Below, piece after piece: positions 1-13,531 of a stretch of 64,000 nt of DNA. The notes below the pieces were generated by a model. The model did no database searches, was not told where the DNA came from, and worked only from the letters and a program-made list of their open reading frames with translations. Within the stretch, counting starts at the first letter, position 1. Each line of letters begins with the position of its first letter. Made by a program: the position numbers and the translations under genes. This stretch comes from Humulus lupulus (taxonomy: Eukaryota; Streptophyta; Magnoliopsida; Rosales; Cannabaceae): NCBI RefSeq assembly GCF_963169125.1, contig NC_084801.1, positions 116,153,061 through 116,217,060 on the forward strand. Direction: 5' to 3'.

Positions 1-951
1 GGGAACTAAAATTTATATATAAATATATATTATTCAATTAATGGCTAGAATAATTAAAATAAGTAAGTTTTCATTGAAAACCTAAAAGACAAAATAAGAA
101 ATATGTATATCTATGTCTTATGTCACTATTGCATACATATTTAGATAAACAAAATATATTAAGTAACAAAATAAATAATTAATAAAAAAAAAATTTAAAC
201 ACATAAATATTTTTTTATTAAAGTTGTTAAAACATAATTGATAGAGTAATTTATGTACTTTAATATGAAATTTTAAAATATGTGGTGAGAAATTATTATA
301 ACTTATTTATTATTTTTTATTTTTATTTTCAATTTATTTACCTTATTTAGATAACTTTATTTTTTTTAATCTATTTAACTTATTTAGATAACTTTAAAAC
401 TAAATGTATTAGAAAACTATATTATAAAAAAATATTAAATCTAACGGAAACTAATAATTTCTACTAAACTCATATTTATAATATATAAATATATATATAT
501 AAAATATATACCACCTTTAAAATTTATTCTCATAAATTTACACATATGATCACCAAATCCAAACTAGATTTTATTTTTTTTCAAATTATGATCTAAAACT
601 ATTTTTAAGTCACATTTATTACTTCAAAAAAAAAAATTAAAAACTTTTGATCTTTTTAGCAACTAATTGAGTTTGATATTAGTAACTAATTCATAACTTT
701 AGCTCAAATTGTGATTGAGTTGGAGATGAAAATAAAAATGACAATTGAAGTCGTCATAGCTGGAATCAGAGTGAGAGACAATGGTGAAGGCTAAAGACTA
801 AAATGAAAGCAAATTTATCCATGTAACATTTCATATAAATAATATTTTATTTTATTAATAATTATAGTATTTATGAAATAATTTTGAACTCCCAATACAA
901 AAGATATGTTGAGTCAAAATACATTAAAACATGGAATTTCCTATATAAATA
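1..951. other. AT-rich intergenic DNA
   Basis: There is no convincing coding sequence. The stretch is very AT-rich with many A and T runs and short TA repeats. Short open frames lack codon bias or recognisable motifs. I see no RNA gene here. Confidence 0.6.
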
Positions 952-3056
952 AGGGAAATTTGCATAAATACTGCAAGTTAATAAAAAAAATCTAAATATA
1001 TAGTAATTAATTATAAATATACGGCACTCAAATAATGCCAACTAATAAATAATCTATTGGTAAATATGACGCACAAGTCCATTCAATAACACATATAATT
1101 TTTCTTCGCAATAAATTATTAATGTTTTTAGAAATTAATAATATAATTATTAGTTATTAGTATTATAAAGACGAATCTAATAATTTGAAAACTATTTATT
1201 TAATAATATTATAACATGACCAAATCTATCACTATAAATTAGTTTGTTGGTTTGATTTTTTTTTAACATATTCTCTTTTAAGTAAATTAATGATAACAAA
1301 AAAATATTCGCAAAATAAAATGTTACTCGTGAAAATTAATCTAAATAAATATTAATTTTTTTAACAAACAAATAAATATAGATTTTAATACTTAAAATTT
1401 GGTCATCATTAATTTACTAATTTAAAAATTCATTATCACGGTAACAAATTCTTTTATTTTGTTAACATATTTGTAACAATGATTTACATAATTAATTTTA
1501 TAAGTAAAATATTCAATTTTTGTAACTAAATATTTACAAAAATGTTAGATGTTAGAACAACTAATATTAATATTATAACAAGTAGTAACAAAACTATTAC
1601 AATTAATAATAAAATTGTTACATGCAATAACTAAAACTCATTAAAAAGTATAAATATGTTACAAGATTGTAACAAGTAGTAACAAAACTATTACAATAAG
1701 TAAATAATTCTTTACAAATTTGTAAACAACAATTACAGATTAATTCATAACAAAAAAAAGTCTATTTTTGTAACAAAATTTTACAAAACTAATTCACAAA
1801 TAAAATTATATTTTTCAACTAATAGTTGCATAAATAAATTATATATTTACTTAACATAATTGTAATAAAAATTTACTAGTTTTATAATTTAATAGTTATT
1901 TATTCTCCCAATATTATTTGTAACACAACGTTATTAATTTGTAACATCTTGTTATTATTTTAATAATTACTCATCTTTTAATATTATTTAAAGAGATTAA
2001 TTTTAGGGAAATTCACAAAAATACATTAACATTTAAAAAAAATATGAAAAATACGATAGATTACAAAAATACGGAATTTTAATGAAAAACATGGAATGAC
2101 AAAAGTGTAAATATGGAGTAGCAGTGAAATACAACTTTTTTTTGTTAATAGCCGTTACAAATTCGTAAACATGTGTTACAGATGCGTAAACCAGTTACAT
2201 AAAAATATTTTTGTAAACAACATTTACAAATATATAAACAAGTTTTACAGATTTGTAAACAAATTTTACATTTTTGAAGACAACATTTACAGAATAATTC
2301 GTTGCTAAAATTTTTTATTTTTGTAACAATGGTTTACATAACTAATTTTATAACTAAAAAAAATTATATTTGTGACTAATATTTTTAAAAAGTAAGTTGT
2401 GAATTTAGTTAACATATTTGTAACAAAAATATATAAAACTAAGTTTGTAACTAAAAGAATTTTATAATTAGTATATACAAAAATGTTAAATTGCATTAAA
2501 CAAGTAATATATATATTTAAAAAAAAAGTTGTAACAAGTAATAAAGAAATAGATTATATTGATTAAATATATAATATTTTATGTAAGCATAAATATTTAT
2601 ATTTATTTTAAATATTTATAAGAAAAATAAATTTATTTGTAATTATTATTATTATCATTATTATCATACCAAAAGTATCTATGAATTTATTACACGAGAG
2701 AAAAAGACAAAAAAAATTAAAGTACTAAGATTTTTTTTTAAATATATAATATGAAAATTGTAATATTTATATTATAGAAATTAATATAATTAAAATAGTT
2801 TATAATATAAGATTAAAATTGTATTGATTTGACAAGAAATATTAAAATGATTTGACATATAATATTTAAAATAAAAGTTGATTTGACAAAAAAAAAAATG
2901 GTGGTTCAAAATTACATATCAATAAAGATATGAGTAGGGAGAAAAAAACATATCTGTACATACTAGTTGAAAGGAGCACAGTAATTTTGTAATTTTTTTA
3001 AATTGCCGTATAAAATGAATTTTTTCTTAAATTACCGTGTATGATGTAATTTTCTC
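952..3056. mobile_element. Candidate degenerate Mutator-like element, non-coding
   Basis: The segment is flanked by the same 8 bases, TATAAATA, at 944-951 and 3057-3064. Its ends are weakly inverted: the left end begins AGGGAAATTTGCATAAATAC and the reverse complement of the right end begins GAGAAAATTACATCATACAC, about 16 matches in the first 29 positions by eye. A second left-end-like sequence (AGGGAAATTCACAAAAATAC) lies near 1990-2030, so either could be the true end or one copy may sit inside another. The interior (about 1430-2500) is full of the recurring words GTAACAA and TTTACAAATTTGTAA. No transposase is present. AT-rich flanks make an 8-base match fairly likely by chance, so this is tentative. 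Confidence 0.35.
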
Positions 3057-3064
3057 TATAAATA

Positions 3065-3696
3065 ATGGATATAAATCCTAGGCCAAACTCCAATTTCATT
3101 TTTAACCAAAATAATGGGCCTATTGTCCAAAGTTACTCAGTTGAATTCTTTCGAGATCCTTATTGGTTCACATATATTTGCTGAAACGTTGGTTTTGAAC
3201 TCTTTTAATATCTCTCTACTATTACTATCACTATTACTATTACTATATGACATGTCTTTCTAATCAATGAAAATCAACGTATACCTATGTTTTATGATTG
3301 TCTTATATGTTATTCCTTATTATTATTTCTATTAGTACATTTTCATTTTTGAATACTAAAATGCAAGACAGTACTCAAAAGAAGAGGACTTTCATTACTG
3401 TTAGATGTAAGTTTAAGCAAACGTTGTCTTTAGTTGTGATCAAATTTATTATTTATTCTCTTTTTCTTCATTTTTCCAAGCATAATCTCGAAACGCCATA
3501 TTATTTTGCTAAATCGAAGAATGACATGAGACTTAATATGAAGTTCCTATAATACATCTTGTGTTCTCTTGTTGAAGCTGACATGAGACTTCCTGATACA
3601 AAATATGAACATGGAAAAAAACTATGATTTGCCAAAATAAAATTGTTAACTATTATTATTTGCCAAACATGAGAAAATGAAAAAAAAATAAAAAAA
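3065..3696. other. Intergenic DNA and 3' flank of the elongation factor gene
   Basis: This stretch lies downstream of the minus-strand elongation factor G gene and should include its 3' UTR (roughly 3500-3696). Short open frames at 3298-3552 (plus) and 3501-3761 (minus) overlap the UTR or the last exon in the wrong frame and show no family motif. No clear polyadenylation signal stands out from the AT-rich background. Confidence 0.5.
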
Positions 3697-6650
3697 TCAA
3701 GCAGCAACTTCTTGCTCCTTGGCAGCAGCAAGCTCATTTTGGATGTGTTGAGGCACAACATCGAACTTGGCTAACTGCATGGTGTAGGAAGCACGCCCTT
3801 TTGTCATTCCCCTGAGTGTACTAACATATTGAAACATCTCTGCTAGAGGAACCAGTGCATCAACCACCTGCAATTCAACCCCAAAAGCTATTAACTTTCA
3901 CGAACCTTTTCAACTAAAACGAGTTGCGTTCAAGCGAACTTGGTTACCTTGAGACCACCAGGTTTGTCGCCGAAGCTGTTGATCTGTCCTCTCCTAGAGT
4001 TGAGATCACCAATAACATCTCCCAGATGTTCTTCAGGTGTGACAACCTCAACTTTCATGATTGGTTCAAGCATCTTAGGGCCAGCTTTTCTCATCCCTTC
4101 CCGAAAAGCTCCTCTGGCTGCAAGCTGGAACGCCAATACACTAGAGTCTACATCGTGGTAAGAACCATCTACTAGTGCAGCACGAACATCAACAACGGGA
4201 AAGCCTGCTAGCACACCGTTGTTCATGCACTCCTCTAAACCTTTCATTACTCCTGGAATGTATTCTTTTGGAACTGCACCACCCTTGATTTCGCTCTTGA
4301 ACTCATATCCACTGCCTGCCTCCATAGGTTCAAACCGAACAGTGATATCGGCAAACTGACCTTGCCCACCAGACTGCTTTTTGTGTACGTACTTCACTTC
4401 TGATACCTTAGAAATGCTTTCTCTGTAGTTCACTTGGGGCGCTCCAACATTAGCTTCTACCTGCATAAGTGATAGATGAAGTGAGGAGTCAAAAAAAGGT
4501 AATCTTGAAAGAAGATAAGATTAAGTGACGAGGAAGAATATACAAACCTTGAATTCTCTCTTTAACCGATCAACAATAATCTCGAGATGCAATTCTCCCA
4601 TCCCTTCAATGACTGTCTGGTTAATCTCTTCATCCCTTGAGAAATGAAATGAAGGATCTTCTTGCGCAAGCTTAATCAAACCAGTAGCCATTTTATCAAT
4701 ATCAGCTTTAGTCTTAGGTTCAATTGCCACCTTAATGACAGGATCAGGGAAGTCCATCCTTTCGAGCACAATAGGATTTTCAGGATCACATAATGTTTCA
4801 CCAGTAATGGTATCTTTTAGACCTGCAAGGGCAACAATATCACCTGCCAAAGCTACTTTAACATCCTCTCGGCTGTTAGCGTGCATCTCTAGAAGTCTAC
4901 CAATCCTCTCTTTCTTTCCCTTGTTTGCGTTCATCACATACGACCCTGCAGAAAGCTTCCCAGCATAGATTCTTACAAATGTAAGGGTGCCCACAAATGG
5001 ATCAGTCATGATCTTGAAAGCTAGTCCAGAAAATGGTTCATCATCATTGGCAGACCTCTCTATTATTATTTCAGGGTTATCTGGATCAGTACCCTTCATA
5101 GGAGGCACGTCGAGTGGCGAAGGCAAATAATCTACAACAGCATCAAGCAATGGTTGAACACCCTTATTCTTAAAGGCTGAGCCACATAAAACCGGCACAA
5201 AACTACCACCAATGGTTCCCTTTCTAATTAACTTCTTTATGGTTTCTTCATCAGGCTCTTCTCCTTCTAGGTAGCTTTCCATAGCACTATCATCTAGTTC
5301 GACTATGTTCTCAATCATCTGAGACCTGTATTCTTGAGCCAGCTCCTGAAGATCTTCTGGAATGTCCACATACTCAAACTTTGCACCCAACTCTTCCCCA
5401 GACCAAATTATGGCTTTCATCCTCACAAGATCAACAACACCCTTAAATTTATCTTCAGCACCAACCGGAATCTGAATCACCAGTGGTTTGGCACCCAAAT
5501 TTGTGACAATCATGTCTCTGGTTCTAAAAAAATTTGCCCCCATACGATCCATCTTATTAACAAAGCAAATCCTGGGTACACCATATTTGTCAGCTTGCCT
5601 CCACACAGTTTCAGATTGCGGTTCCACACCAGCAACACTGTCAAACAAGCATATTGCACCATCCAATACCCTGAGGGCTCGCTCCACTTCAAGAGTGAAG
5701 TCAACGTGACCAGGAGTATCGATTATGTTAATTCTGTGCTTGTTCCAAAATGTGGTTGTTGCAGCTGAAGTTATGGTAATCCCTCTTTCTTGTTCCTGCT
5801 CCATCCAATCCATAGTAGCTGTTCCCTCGTGTACTTCCCCTATTTTATAATTTCTTCCTGTATAGAACAGAACCCTTTCCGTGGTTGTGGTCTTTCCTGC
5901 ATCTATATGAGCCATAATTCCGATATTTCGATAATCATTCAATGGCACAGCACGCTTGTCCGCTGGAGCTAAAATGAAATAACAAAAAAAAACAAAGATT
6001 ATCTCTGTTATATTGGAAATTTAGTCTCACTTTAACTTGGAAATTTACAAAGCTTATTTTAATTAATGGCTTAGTCTCACTTGAACTTGGAAATTTACAA
6101 GTTAACCAAAACAATATCAGAAGAACACAACAATGAAGGAAAGAACAGCATGTTAAAAGTTTGATATTATAGGTATTCTCTTAGTTTCAGTCTTGTCAAG
6201 AGCAGTGCACACAAAATAGGAATCAAAGTATGAAACCTTAAGTACTTTACACACATATTTGACTATCAAACTCTATGAAATAAATGGAATTTACAAAATT
6301 CAGGTAGAGGGCATTCGAAAAATACTTGAAATGATCAAAACTGAAGCAGAAATGAGAGAAGGAAAGAAAAACAAACCATCAGCGGCCATGGAGAAAACAG
6401 ATAGGTTTCTTCTTCGGGTTTGCTGATTTGAACCAGTGAGCTTAACAGATTTTGAGCTGAGACGAGCATTCCCAAAGAAATGGGAAAGAGAAGAGGAAGT
6501 TAAAGAAGATGAGGGTCGAGAACGAAGACCCAGAAAGCTCTGTGGAGAAAGAAGCGTGGCAGGCATTCTTTGAGAGGCATTGAAGGTGAAATTCTTGAGT
6601 GAAGAAGAAGAAGAAGAAGCTGACCCTGTCATCGTGGCCGCCATGCCCAT
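3697..6650 (-). CDS. Chloroplast elongation factor G (SCO1-type), four exons
   Basis: This is a nuclear gene for the plastid translocase that moves tRNA and mRNA on the ribosome after peptide-bond formation, using GTP. Minus-strand exons are 6650-6377, 5968-4548, 4460-3948 and 3867-3697, all with GT-AG junctions, joining to one open frame of 792 codons. The first ~90 residues are Ser/Thr-rich with few acidic residues, as in a plastid transit peptide. GTPase motifs are intact: AHIDAGKTT near residues 111-119, RGITIT, DTPGH, NKMD and GSAF. Domain IV/V signatures follow (GKGAV-type loop replaced by [31 protein letters not shown]), and the protein ends EQEVAA, as in Arabidopsis SCO1, which is of very similar length. 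A second ATG at 6644 would shorten the protein by two residues. Intron 1 carries a 30-bp near-perfect direct repeat (6021-6050, 6071-6100). Nothing looks broken, so I think it is functional. Confidence 0.95.
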
Positions 6651-7219
6651 GCCCTTGGAGAGTGAGAGATAGAGTTAGAGGACAGTAGTTAGCGGTGTTA
6701 TCCGAATTGCAATGAAAGAAATGATTAATAATATGAATTATATGATAATAATAAGAATAATAGTGTTTATTTGTAGCCTTGAAAATCAATGGTTTCGGTG
6801 AGGCCACATAGCACAAAATTTACATCCTTAACCCAATCCAAATGGGACCAAATTCGAACTCGTCAGTTGAAACTCACTTTTGTGTTGCTCCACAACTTGA
6901 AAAATACATCTATACTCTATCAATCTATAACATATATATAAGAGCAAAGTGAATAAATTTTGTTTGGTCAAGTAATTTTGTCTTTTATATATAAAAGAGT
7001 GAAGTCAACTTATTTTGTCTTTTAATTACTATTTATTAGTAAAATTATTTTGTAACTAACATCAACATAAATACAATTAATTATAAAATATAATTGATTA
7101 ACTATATTTAAAATATATCTATTAAATAATAAATATATAAGTAATATTATTTACTATAATTAAATTTATCACTTAATATATATTTGTCAAAGACTTATTA
7201 TTGAAAAAAAATATTATTT
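6651..7219. other. Upstream region of the elongation factor gene
   Basis: This is the probable promoter and 5' UTR of the minus-strand gene. I see no clear TATA box near the start codon. Beyond about 6900 the sequence becomes AT-rich and includes a stretch (6910-7020) with the words ATATAAAAGAGTGAA and TAACATCAA, which recur near 49000-49500. This suggests a dispersed repeat. Confidence 0.45.
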
Positions 7220-7224
7220 TGGAT

Positions 7225-8641
7225 TGTTTAGCGCCCAAAATGTGACTATCACTAAGCGGTAGTTGTAGTAAAATCGGGTGATCGATCCACAAGGAGGTAA
7301 CCTAAAACCAAAATATTAGTAGAAAATAACACAAAAAGTTAGTAACATGAAATAAATAAAAAATAGAAATGAAAAAATATTTGAGATTTTGGTATTGTCT
7401 TTTTGATGAAATGATAAAGTGAGATAAGTGAAATAAAAGTAAGGTGTAATCAAGAGTTTGAGAAATAGAAAGGTTTAAAGAATTATCCATATGTTTGTTT
7501 GGTTACTTAGTTACTTGATTTACAAAAATAAACAAGTAAATAGTTCACATCCTAACATTTACTTGGAAAACCTAACATTAAAGTTCATATTCTTTTCTAA
7601 TAAAAACTCATTTGAGTTATAAAGTTCTTTACTTTAGGAGTACAATGTTAATCTTATGAAAAATCTAAAAATGACAAAATACCCCAGGGCAATAATGCAA
7701 TAGAAGATTAAATATAAAATTATGTACCAATATTATTTTTACTAATTAAAAGAACATAGAAAAAACATGACTAATCATATATACTATCAGCACAAGTAAA
7801 TAAAGATAACAAAATAGAGATGAAGATGAAAGAACATAAATAACTCAAATACATTATGTTAAGAACATAGTAAATCAAAGTAGCAAAATAACATCACTAA
7901 CATATGAAATCTTCTCTAACCTTCCTAAAAAGATTAGGCCATTATGCTTAAGATTCTCACAAAATTCTAAGAAGAAAATATGAGAATAAAGTGAGTAGAA
8001 ATTTTTCAATAGTTTCTTTACTCTCAAAATTACATTACAAATGTGAAAGAAGAGTCCCTATTTATAGAAGGAGAAAATGACTAAAAAGAAATTAAATTAC
8101 AAATGGGGTCTACAAAATAAATTTGAAATATTAATAATAAAATATGATTTTGAAAAATCAAATCTTATTATTAATATTAACATAGCTATTTTAGTTAATG
8201 GTCATTTTTCTAAAACACCACAAAATATGAGCTTAAGAACTCAAAATGGAAAGTTGCAAGACCCAAAACCCACAAAAATTGGGCTGAAAGATGGTTGAAA
8301 GTGTTGACCTAGTGCAGCCAATAGAGACGCGCCACATGTCCAGGTGGTGGCAAGCTTGGGCTTGGGCTTGGGCTTGTTTGGGCTCATTTTGAGCCTAATA
8401 CCCTTCAAAAATGCTACTTTTTCAACTCTTTTTTTTCACTTTTGATTCTTTCTTTCTTTCTTCTTTCTTTTTCTTTATGCCAAAATGCAACTTTAATTCC
8501 TTCAAAATAACAATAAATTAAATTATAATCAAATATTTTTATTTATAAAATAAATGATATTAATTCAATGAAAATATTAATTAAACTTAATTTATTTTTA
8601 CCATTAAGATCAACAAAATATGCATTTTTCACCACTAATCA
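7225..8641 (-). repeat. 3' LTR of element 1
   Basis: In element sense it begins TGATTAGTGGTG at 8641 and ends GGGCGCTAAACA at 7225, so it has TG...CA ends. A TATA box (TATAAATA in element sense) sits at 8059-8066. It aligns along its whole length with 17499-18917. Confidence 0.9.
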
Positions 8642-8656
8642 CAACCCCCAACTAGC
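8642..8656 (-). other. Polypurine tract of element 1
   Basis: In element sense the bases just before the 3' LTR read GCTAGTTGGGGGTTG, a G-rich run in the position of the plus-strand primer. Confidence 0.65.
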
Positions 8657-10121
8657 TTATTGCTAGTCCCTAGCAATTCAAGCGAAAAATAAAATTATCA
8701 AGTTAAATAATCAAGTCAAACCAAGCAAAATCATCTAAGCATTTTCAAAGTATCAGCAAGAAGTCAGAATTTACTATCTAAGCTACTTCAGTTGCGATTT
8801 CAGAGTTATGTGTGTGTGTACCAAACCATATTCTTTTTATCGCAAGTCATAACACAAATAGTATCGAAAAATCTCAAAAGTATAAAGGTCTCAGCTCCAA
8901 ATTCCTCACAGACATTGAAAGTATTTTTATGGAAAGGATCACACTCTTGGAGTTGGAAATGTAACAGATTATGCTCAAATGAGAGAAGATAATTTTTTTA
9001 TGACAAGCAATTTGAACAAGTATTGATCACAAGATAAGCATATCAACTTATTGGAATTCAAATGACAAACAATATTTGAGATTTACATGAGAAAGCTCAA
9101 AGAATAAAAAGGCAACTAACTAGAAATGATAAATAAAAAAAGAAACTCTTAAAACTAATAATTTTGTTTTTTTTTTATTATTATTATATATTTTTTTGTA
9201 CAATTACACAAAACAAAAAATAATAATAGAAATATTTTTTTTCTTCAACAACTACAAAAATAATAAAGGAAAGTGTTGCTCTTGTTCTATTTTTTTTTTC
9301 ATTTTTCATTATTTTTTTCTTCGTTTTTTTCCTTGACAAGAAGCAACACAAAAATGAAAGGAAATTACAAACAAAATACAATAAATTGAACATAAATTTA
9401 AAAATTATTACAAAGACTCATTCTTAAATGAAAAACATCCCTCTAGTAAATGTCATGTTTTAAATTCCAAAGATGTGACTTCACCAACTCAAATGATCAA
9501 TAAAAGTTCAAAAAGTTGTTTTCTCAACTCTCACAACTCACCAAGAAATGAAAAACTTTAAACTTGAAATTTCTCTCAACTATTTGTGTTAACAACAAAT
9601 TTATCACATGTTTGGAAAGTACACAAAAGAACTCTGAAATCACTTCTTAATAGCTAAACATAGTAAAAATTGACTCAAACCAATAGGTTGTACTCGTGCT
9701 TGGATAATTTTGAAAAAAATTGACTTAAAAATTCAACAAGACAATAATGTTTTCCAAATGAATGCTAATGACACAACAATAATATTTTCCAAATGAATGC
9801 TCACCACCCCCAACCAAAAATCAGACAGTGTCCTCAACGTCAAGATGAATAATCAATGAAAAAGGTAAGGAAAGAGAACACCTGGATGATGACCATGTCC
9901 ATGAGGCGAGAGCATAAATAGCCTGATAACAATACCCCAAAACAAACAAAATACAAGAACGAAAAACATACAAAAATAAAAGAAAGATAGAAAAATAAAA
10001 AAAATAGAAAAAAACAAACAAATCATTTAGAACTTCAGAGTGTATAAATTGGGTCCTTAAGAAGGGCCTCTTCAACATGACTCACACACTCAATGTAATG
10101 CTTCAGTCTTTGGCCATTGAC

Positions 10122-11222
10122 TCAAAAAATTCTCCCATCGATTGGGTCCTCGACCTCAACAAAACCGTTGGGAAATACTTGCTTCACTACAAATGGACCA
10201 GTCCATCGCGATCGTAGTTTACCGAGGTGCAAGTGCAAGCGAGAATCATACAGATACACTTTTTGATTTGGCTCAAAGTGTTTCCGCAGGATTTGTTTAT
10301 CGTGAGCAATTTTCAATTTCGCTTTATAAATCCTGGAATTGTCATATGCATCGTTTCTCAACTCCTCAATTTTGGACAATTGGAGTTTGCGATTTATACC
10401 TGCGACATTCAGATCAAAGTTTAGGGCTTTGATAGGCCAATACGCTTTATGCTCGAGCTCGACAGGTAAATGACAGGCTTTTCCAAAGACAAGCTGATAG
10501 GGAGACATCCCAAGAGGGGATTTGAAAGTAGTGCGGTATGCCCAAAGAGCGTCTAGAAGACGTGTAGACCAATCTTTGCGGTTGGAATTTACCGTCTTTT
10601 CCATAATATGTTTCATCTCTCTATTGGCTAACTCAGCTTGACCATTAATTTGTGGATGATATGCATTTGCAACTTTATGAAGTACACCGTACTTGCGCAT
10701 AAGAGCCTTAAATGATCTGTAGCAAAAATGAGTGTCTTGAACACTGATGATAGCGCGAGGAGTACCGAACCTTGATAACAAATTTTCTTTCAAGAATTTG
10801 ACAACTATAGCGTTATCATTGGTTCGACATGGTACAGCCTCGACCCATTTGGAAACATAATCCACAACGAGAAGAATGTAAAGGTAGCCAAAAGAAGGTG
10901 GAAATGGTCCCATAAAGTCCATCCCCCAACAATCAAATATTTCGATATAGGGCATCACGTGCCGACGGGATAAGGAACCTAACTTTTGGCACCTTACACA
11001 AGAACGACAGAAATAATTGGTATCTTTGAACAGAGTAGGCCGGTAAAGACCGCATTGTAAGATTTTTGCAGCGGTTTTCCTCACAAAGAAGTGACCCCCA
11101 CAAGCATCATTGTGGCAAAAATTCAGCACACTAGACACCTCATTGTCGTGGATGCATCTTCGCATGATTTGGTCGGGGCAATACTTGAATAAGTATGGGT
11201 CATCCCAAAAGAAATTGCACAC
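10122..11222 (-). pseudogene. Integrase of element 1, catalytic residue lost
   Basis: The product would insert the cDNA copy of the element. The frame covers the C-terminal part of the zinc-binding region (CRSCVRCQ), the catalytic core ([10 protein letters not shown] with the first Asp; GQAELANRE with the Glu) and a C-terminal LRSRWTGPF segment typical of gypsy integrases. The second catalytic Asp, normally in an SDGGTHF-like motif, is replaced: the frame reads ISVQDTHF. The enzyme would be inactive. The frame is otherwise open for 366 codons. Confidence 0.9.
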
Positions 11223-12557
11223 CTCGACCCGAAATTTGTGTTTGTCTTGTGAACTCCATTCAGATGGGAGTTCACCTATTACTAACTAGTTCATAACATG
11301 AGCATACCATGGTAACTTAGTAACAGAAAGCAATTTTTCATCGGGGAAATCATCATGAATAGGTGGACCATCAGCGGGATCGCTGAATTCGAGTCGGGAC
11401 AAGTAGTCCGCGACGACATTTTCAACACCTTTCTTGTCTTTGATCGTTATATCAAATTCTTGCAGGAGAAGGATCCACCGTATTCATGCCTTAGCATCCT
11501 TTTTGGAAAGGAGATACTTAAGGGCGGAGTGATCTGTAGAGATCGTAATAGGTGATCTAATCAAATAAGATCATAATTTGTCAAGGGCAAAGACGATGTC
11601 AAGCAACTCTTTTTCAGTAGTGGAATAGTTGATTTGAGCACTATTGAGAGTTCAGCTTGCATAATAGACAACAAAAGGTTTCCCATCCCTTCGCTGTCCT
11701 AGCACAGCTCCCACATCAAAGTTACTGGTGTCACAAATGATCTCGAAAGGAAGACTCCAATCGGGTGACTGAATGATGGGAGCGGAAGTGAGTGAATTGA
11801 CAAGCGTTCGGAATGATTCCTCACATTTAGGTGTCCATTCAAAAGTGACATCTTTGGCTAGGAGGTTGCTTAGCAGATGAGCAATCATTGAAAAATTTTC
11901 TATGAACCTCCTATAGAAACCAGCATGACCAAGGAATGACGTAACATCTTTGACAGTCTTAGGAGTAGGCAGGTTGGAGATAAGGTCGAATTTGGATTGA
12001 TCAACCTCAATTCCTCTTTCAGAAACAATGTGGCCTAAGACTATGCCAGAAGACACCATGAAATGACATTTCTCCAAATTGAGCACAAGTCCTTTCTCAA
12101 TACACCGTTTTAAAACAGCTTCAAGATGAGGACAAGTGTCAAAGGAGTTTCCAAAAACGGTTAGGTCATCCATGAATACTTCCATTGATTTTTCAATCAT
12201 GTCACTAAAGATGCTCATCATGCATCTTTGGAATGTAGCTGGTGCATTACATAAGCCAAATGGCATACGCCGGAAAGCAAAGGTGCTAAAGGGACAAGTG
12301 AAAGTGGTCTTATCCTGATCCTCTAATGCAATCTCAATTTGATAATAGCTAGAATAGCCATCAAGAAAGCAATAGAATGGATGACCAGCTACACGTTCAA
12401 GGATTTGATCAATGAATGGAAGAGGAAAATGATCTTTGTAGGAGGCGGCATTTAATTTTCTATAATCAATGCACATGCGCCACTCTGTCACAGTTTTTGT
12501 GGGGACAAGGACCCCTTTTTCGTTCTGGATCACAGTGACACCAGATTTCTTAGGCAC
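11223..12557 (-). pseudogene. Reverse transcriptase and RNase H of element 1
   Basis: The RT part (12557-11652) has WRMCIDYRKLNAA, the catalytic FMDD box and the SFLGHAGFYRRFI segment of gypsy polymerases. RNase H follows (DVGAVLGQRRDGKPFVVYYAS, then NYSTTEKELL). Several in-frame stops interrupt the RNase H and linker between 11650 and 11223, and a stop lies just upstream of the RT frame at about 12560. The domain is recognisable but cannot be translated whole. Confidence 0.9.
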
Positions 12558-12670
12558 GACTTAAGTTGGACTGACCCATTTGCTATCAGCTACTCGGTAA
12601 ATAATACCAGCATCTAGCAATTTCAGAACTTCATTTTTACAACTTCTTTCATTGTGGGGTTCAGTCGCCT

Positions 12671-13530
12671 TTAAGGGTCTCTTTGAGGGATGGCCTCGTC
12701 CTCCAGATTGATTCGATGGGAGCAAATTAAATGGCTAATACCTTTGATATCAGCAAGTGTCCAACCTATCGCAGATTTATGCGTTCGAAGTAGCTCGAGT
12801 AACTGCAATTCTTGAGAATTTTGAAGGTTGGACGAGATTATAACTGGAAAGGTTTCACCATCTCCCAAGAAGACATGTTTCAAACCCTCGGGAAGTTGGG
12901 TCAATTGAACAATTGGAACCTCTTCGACTAAGGTTTTTGGCTGTGACTTCTCACGAGGTAGTTCTTCAAAGTGAGGTTGCCAAAACTGAGTCCTTCTATT
13001 GCGTGAGTCTATGCGATCTGATATTGCAAGAGTAGACTCAATAGAATTGGGACTTTCGTTGTCTGACAGAAGGAGGAGTTCATCAAGATTATCAAAGTTG
13101 CTTCGCAATTGAACCTCCTCGGGAATTAAAGAGTTAATCATGAATGTTTGATAGCATTCATCATCTTCTCGGGGTTGTTTCCTGATGTGGAAGATATTGA
13201 TTTCAAGAATCATGTTTCCAAACGATATCTTCATTAGGCCATTCCGATAATTGATCAAATCATTTGCAGTAGCAAGGAATGGTCTTCCGAGGATAATAGG
13301 AATTTTAGACTCCATGTTTACCCCAAATTGGGTATGAAGAATAACAAAATCCACAGGGTAATAGAATTTTTCAATTTGAAATAAAACATCCTCAACAATA
13401 CCCCTAGGCTTTTTGGTGGAACGATCAGCAAGCTGTAGCACAATATATGTTGGCTTCATTTCTTTATGACCGAGTTGTGAGTATACAGAGTAAGGCATGA
13501 GATTTACACTCGCGCCAAGATCAAGTAAGG
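12671..13530 (-). pseudogene. Aspartic protease region of element 1
   Basis: The retropepsin site DLGAS lies at about 13510, followed by VNLMPYSVYSQLG, LQLADRS and IPIILGRPFLATA, as in Athila/Tat-type proteases. An in-frame TAA at about 13532 separates it from the gag-side frame, and a frameshift near 12660 separates it from RT. The product would cleave the element's Gag-Pol polyprotein. Confidence 0.85.
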
Positions 13531-13531
13531 C

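Noticed and set aside
2305..2496. 63-codon minus-strand open frame
   Set aside because: It is made of translated AT-rich repeat words and has no start context or homologous motif.
3697..6650. Bacterial or organellar origin of the elongation factor gene
   Set aside because: It has three GT-AG introns and a transit-peptide-like N-terminus, so it is a nuclear plant gene.
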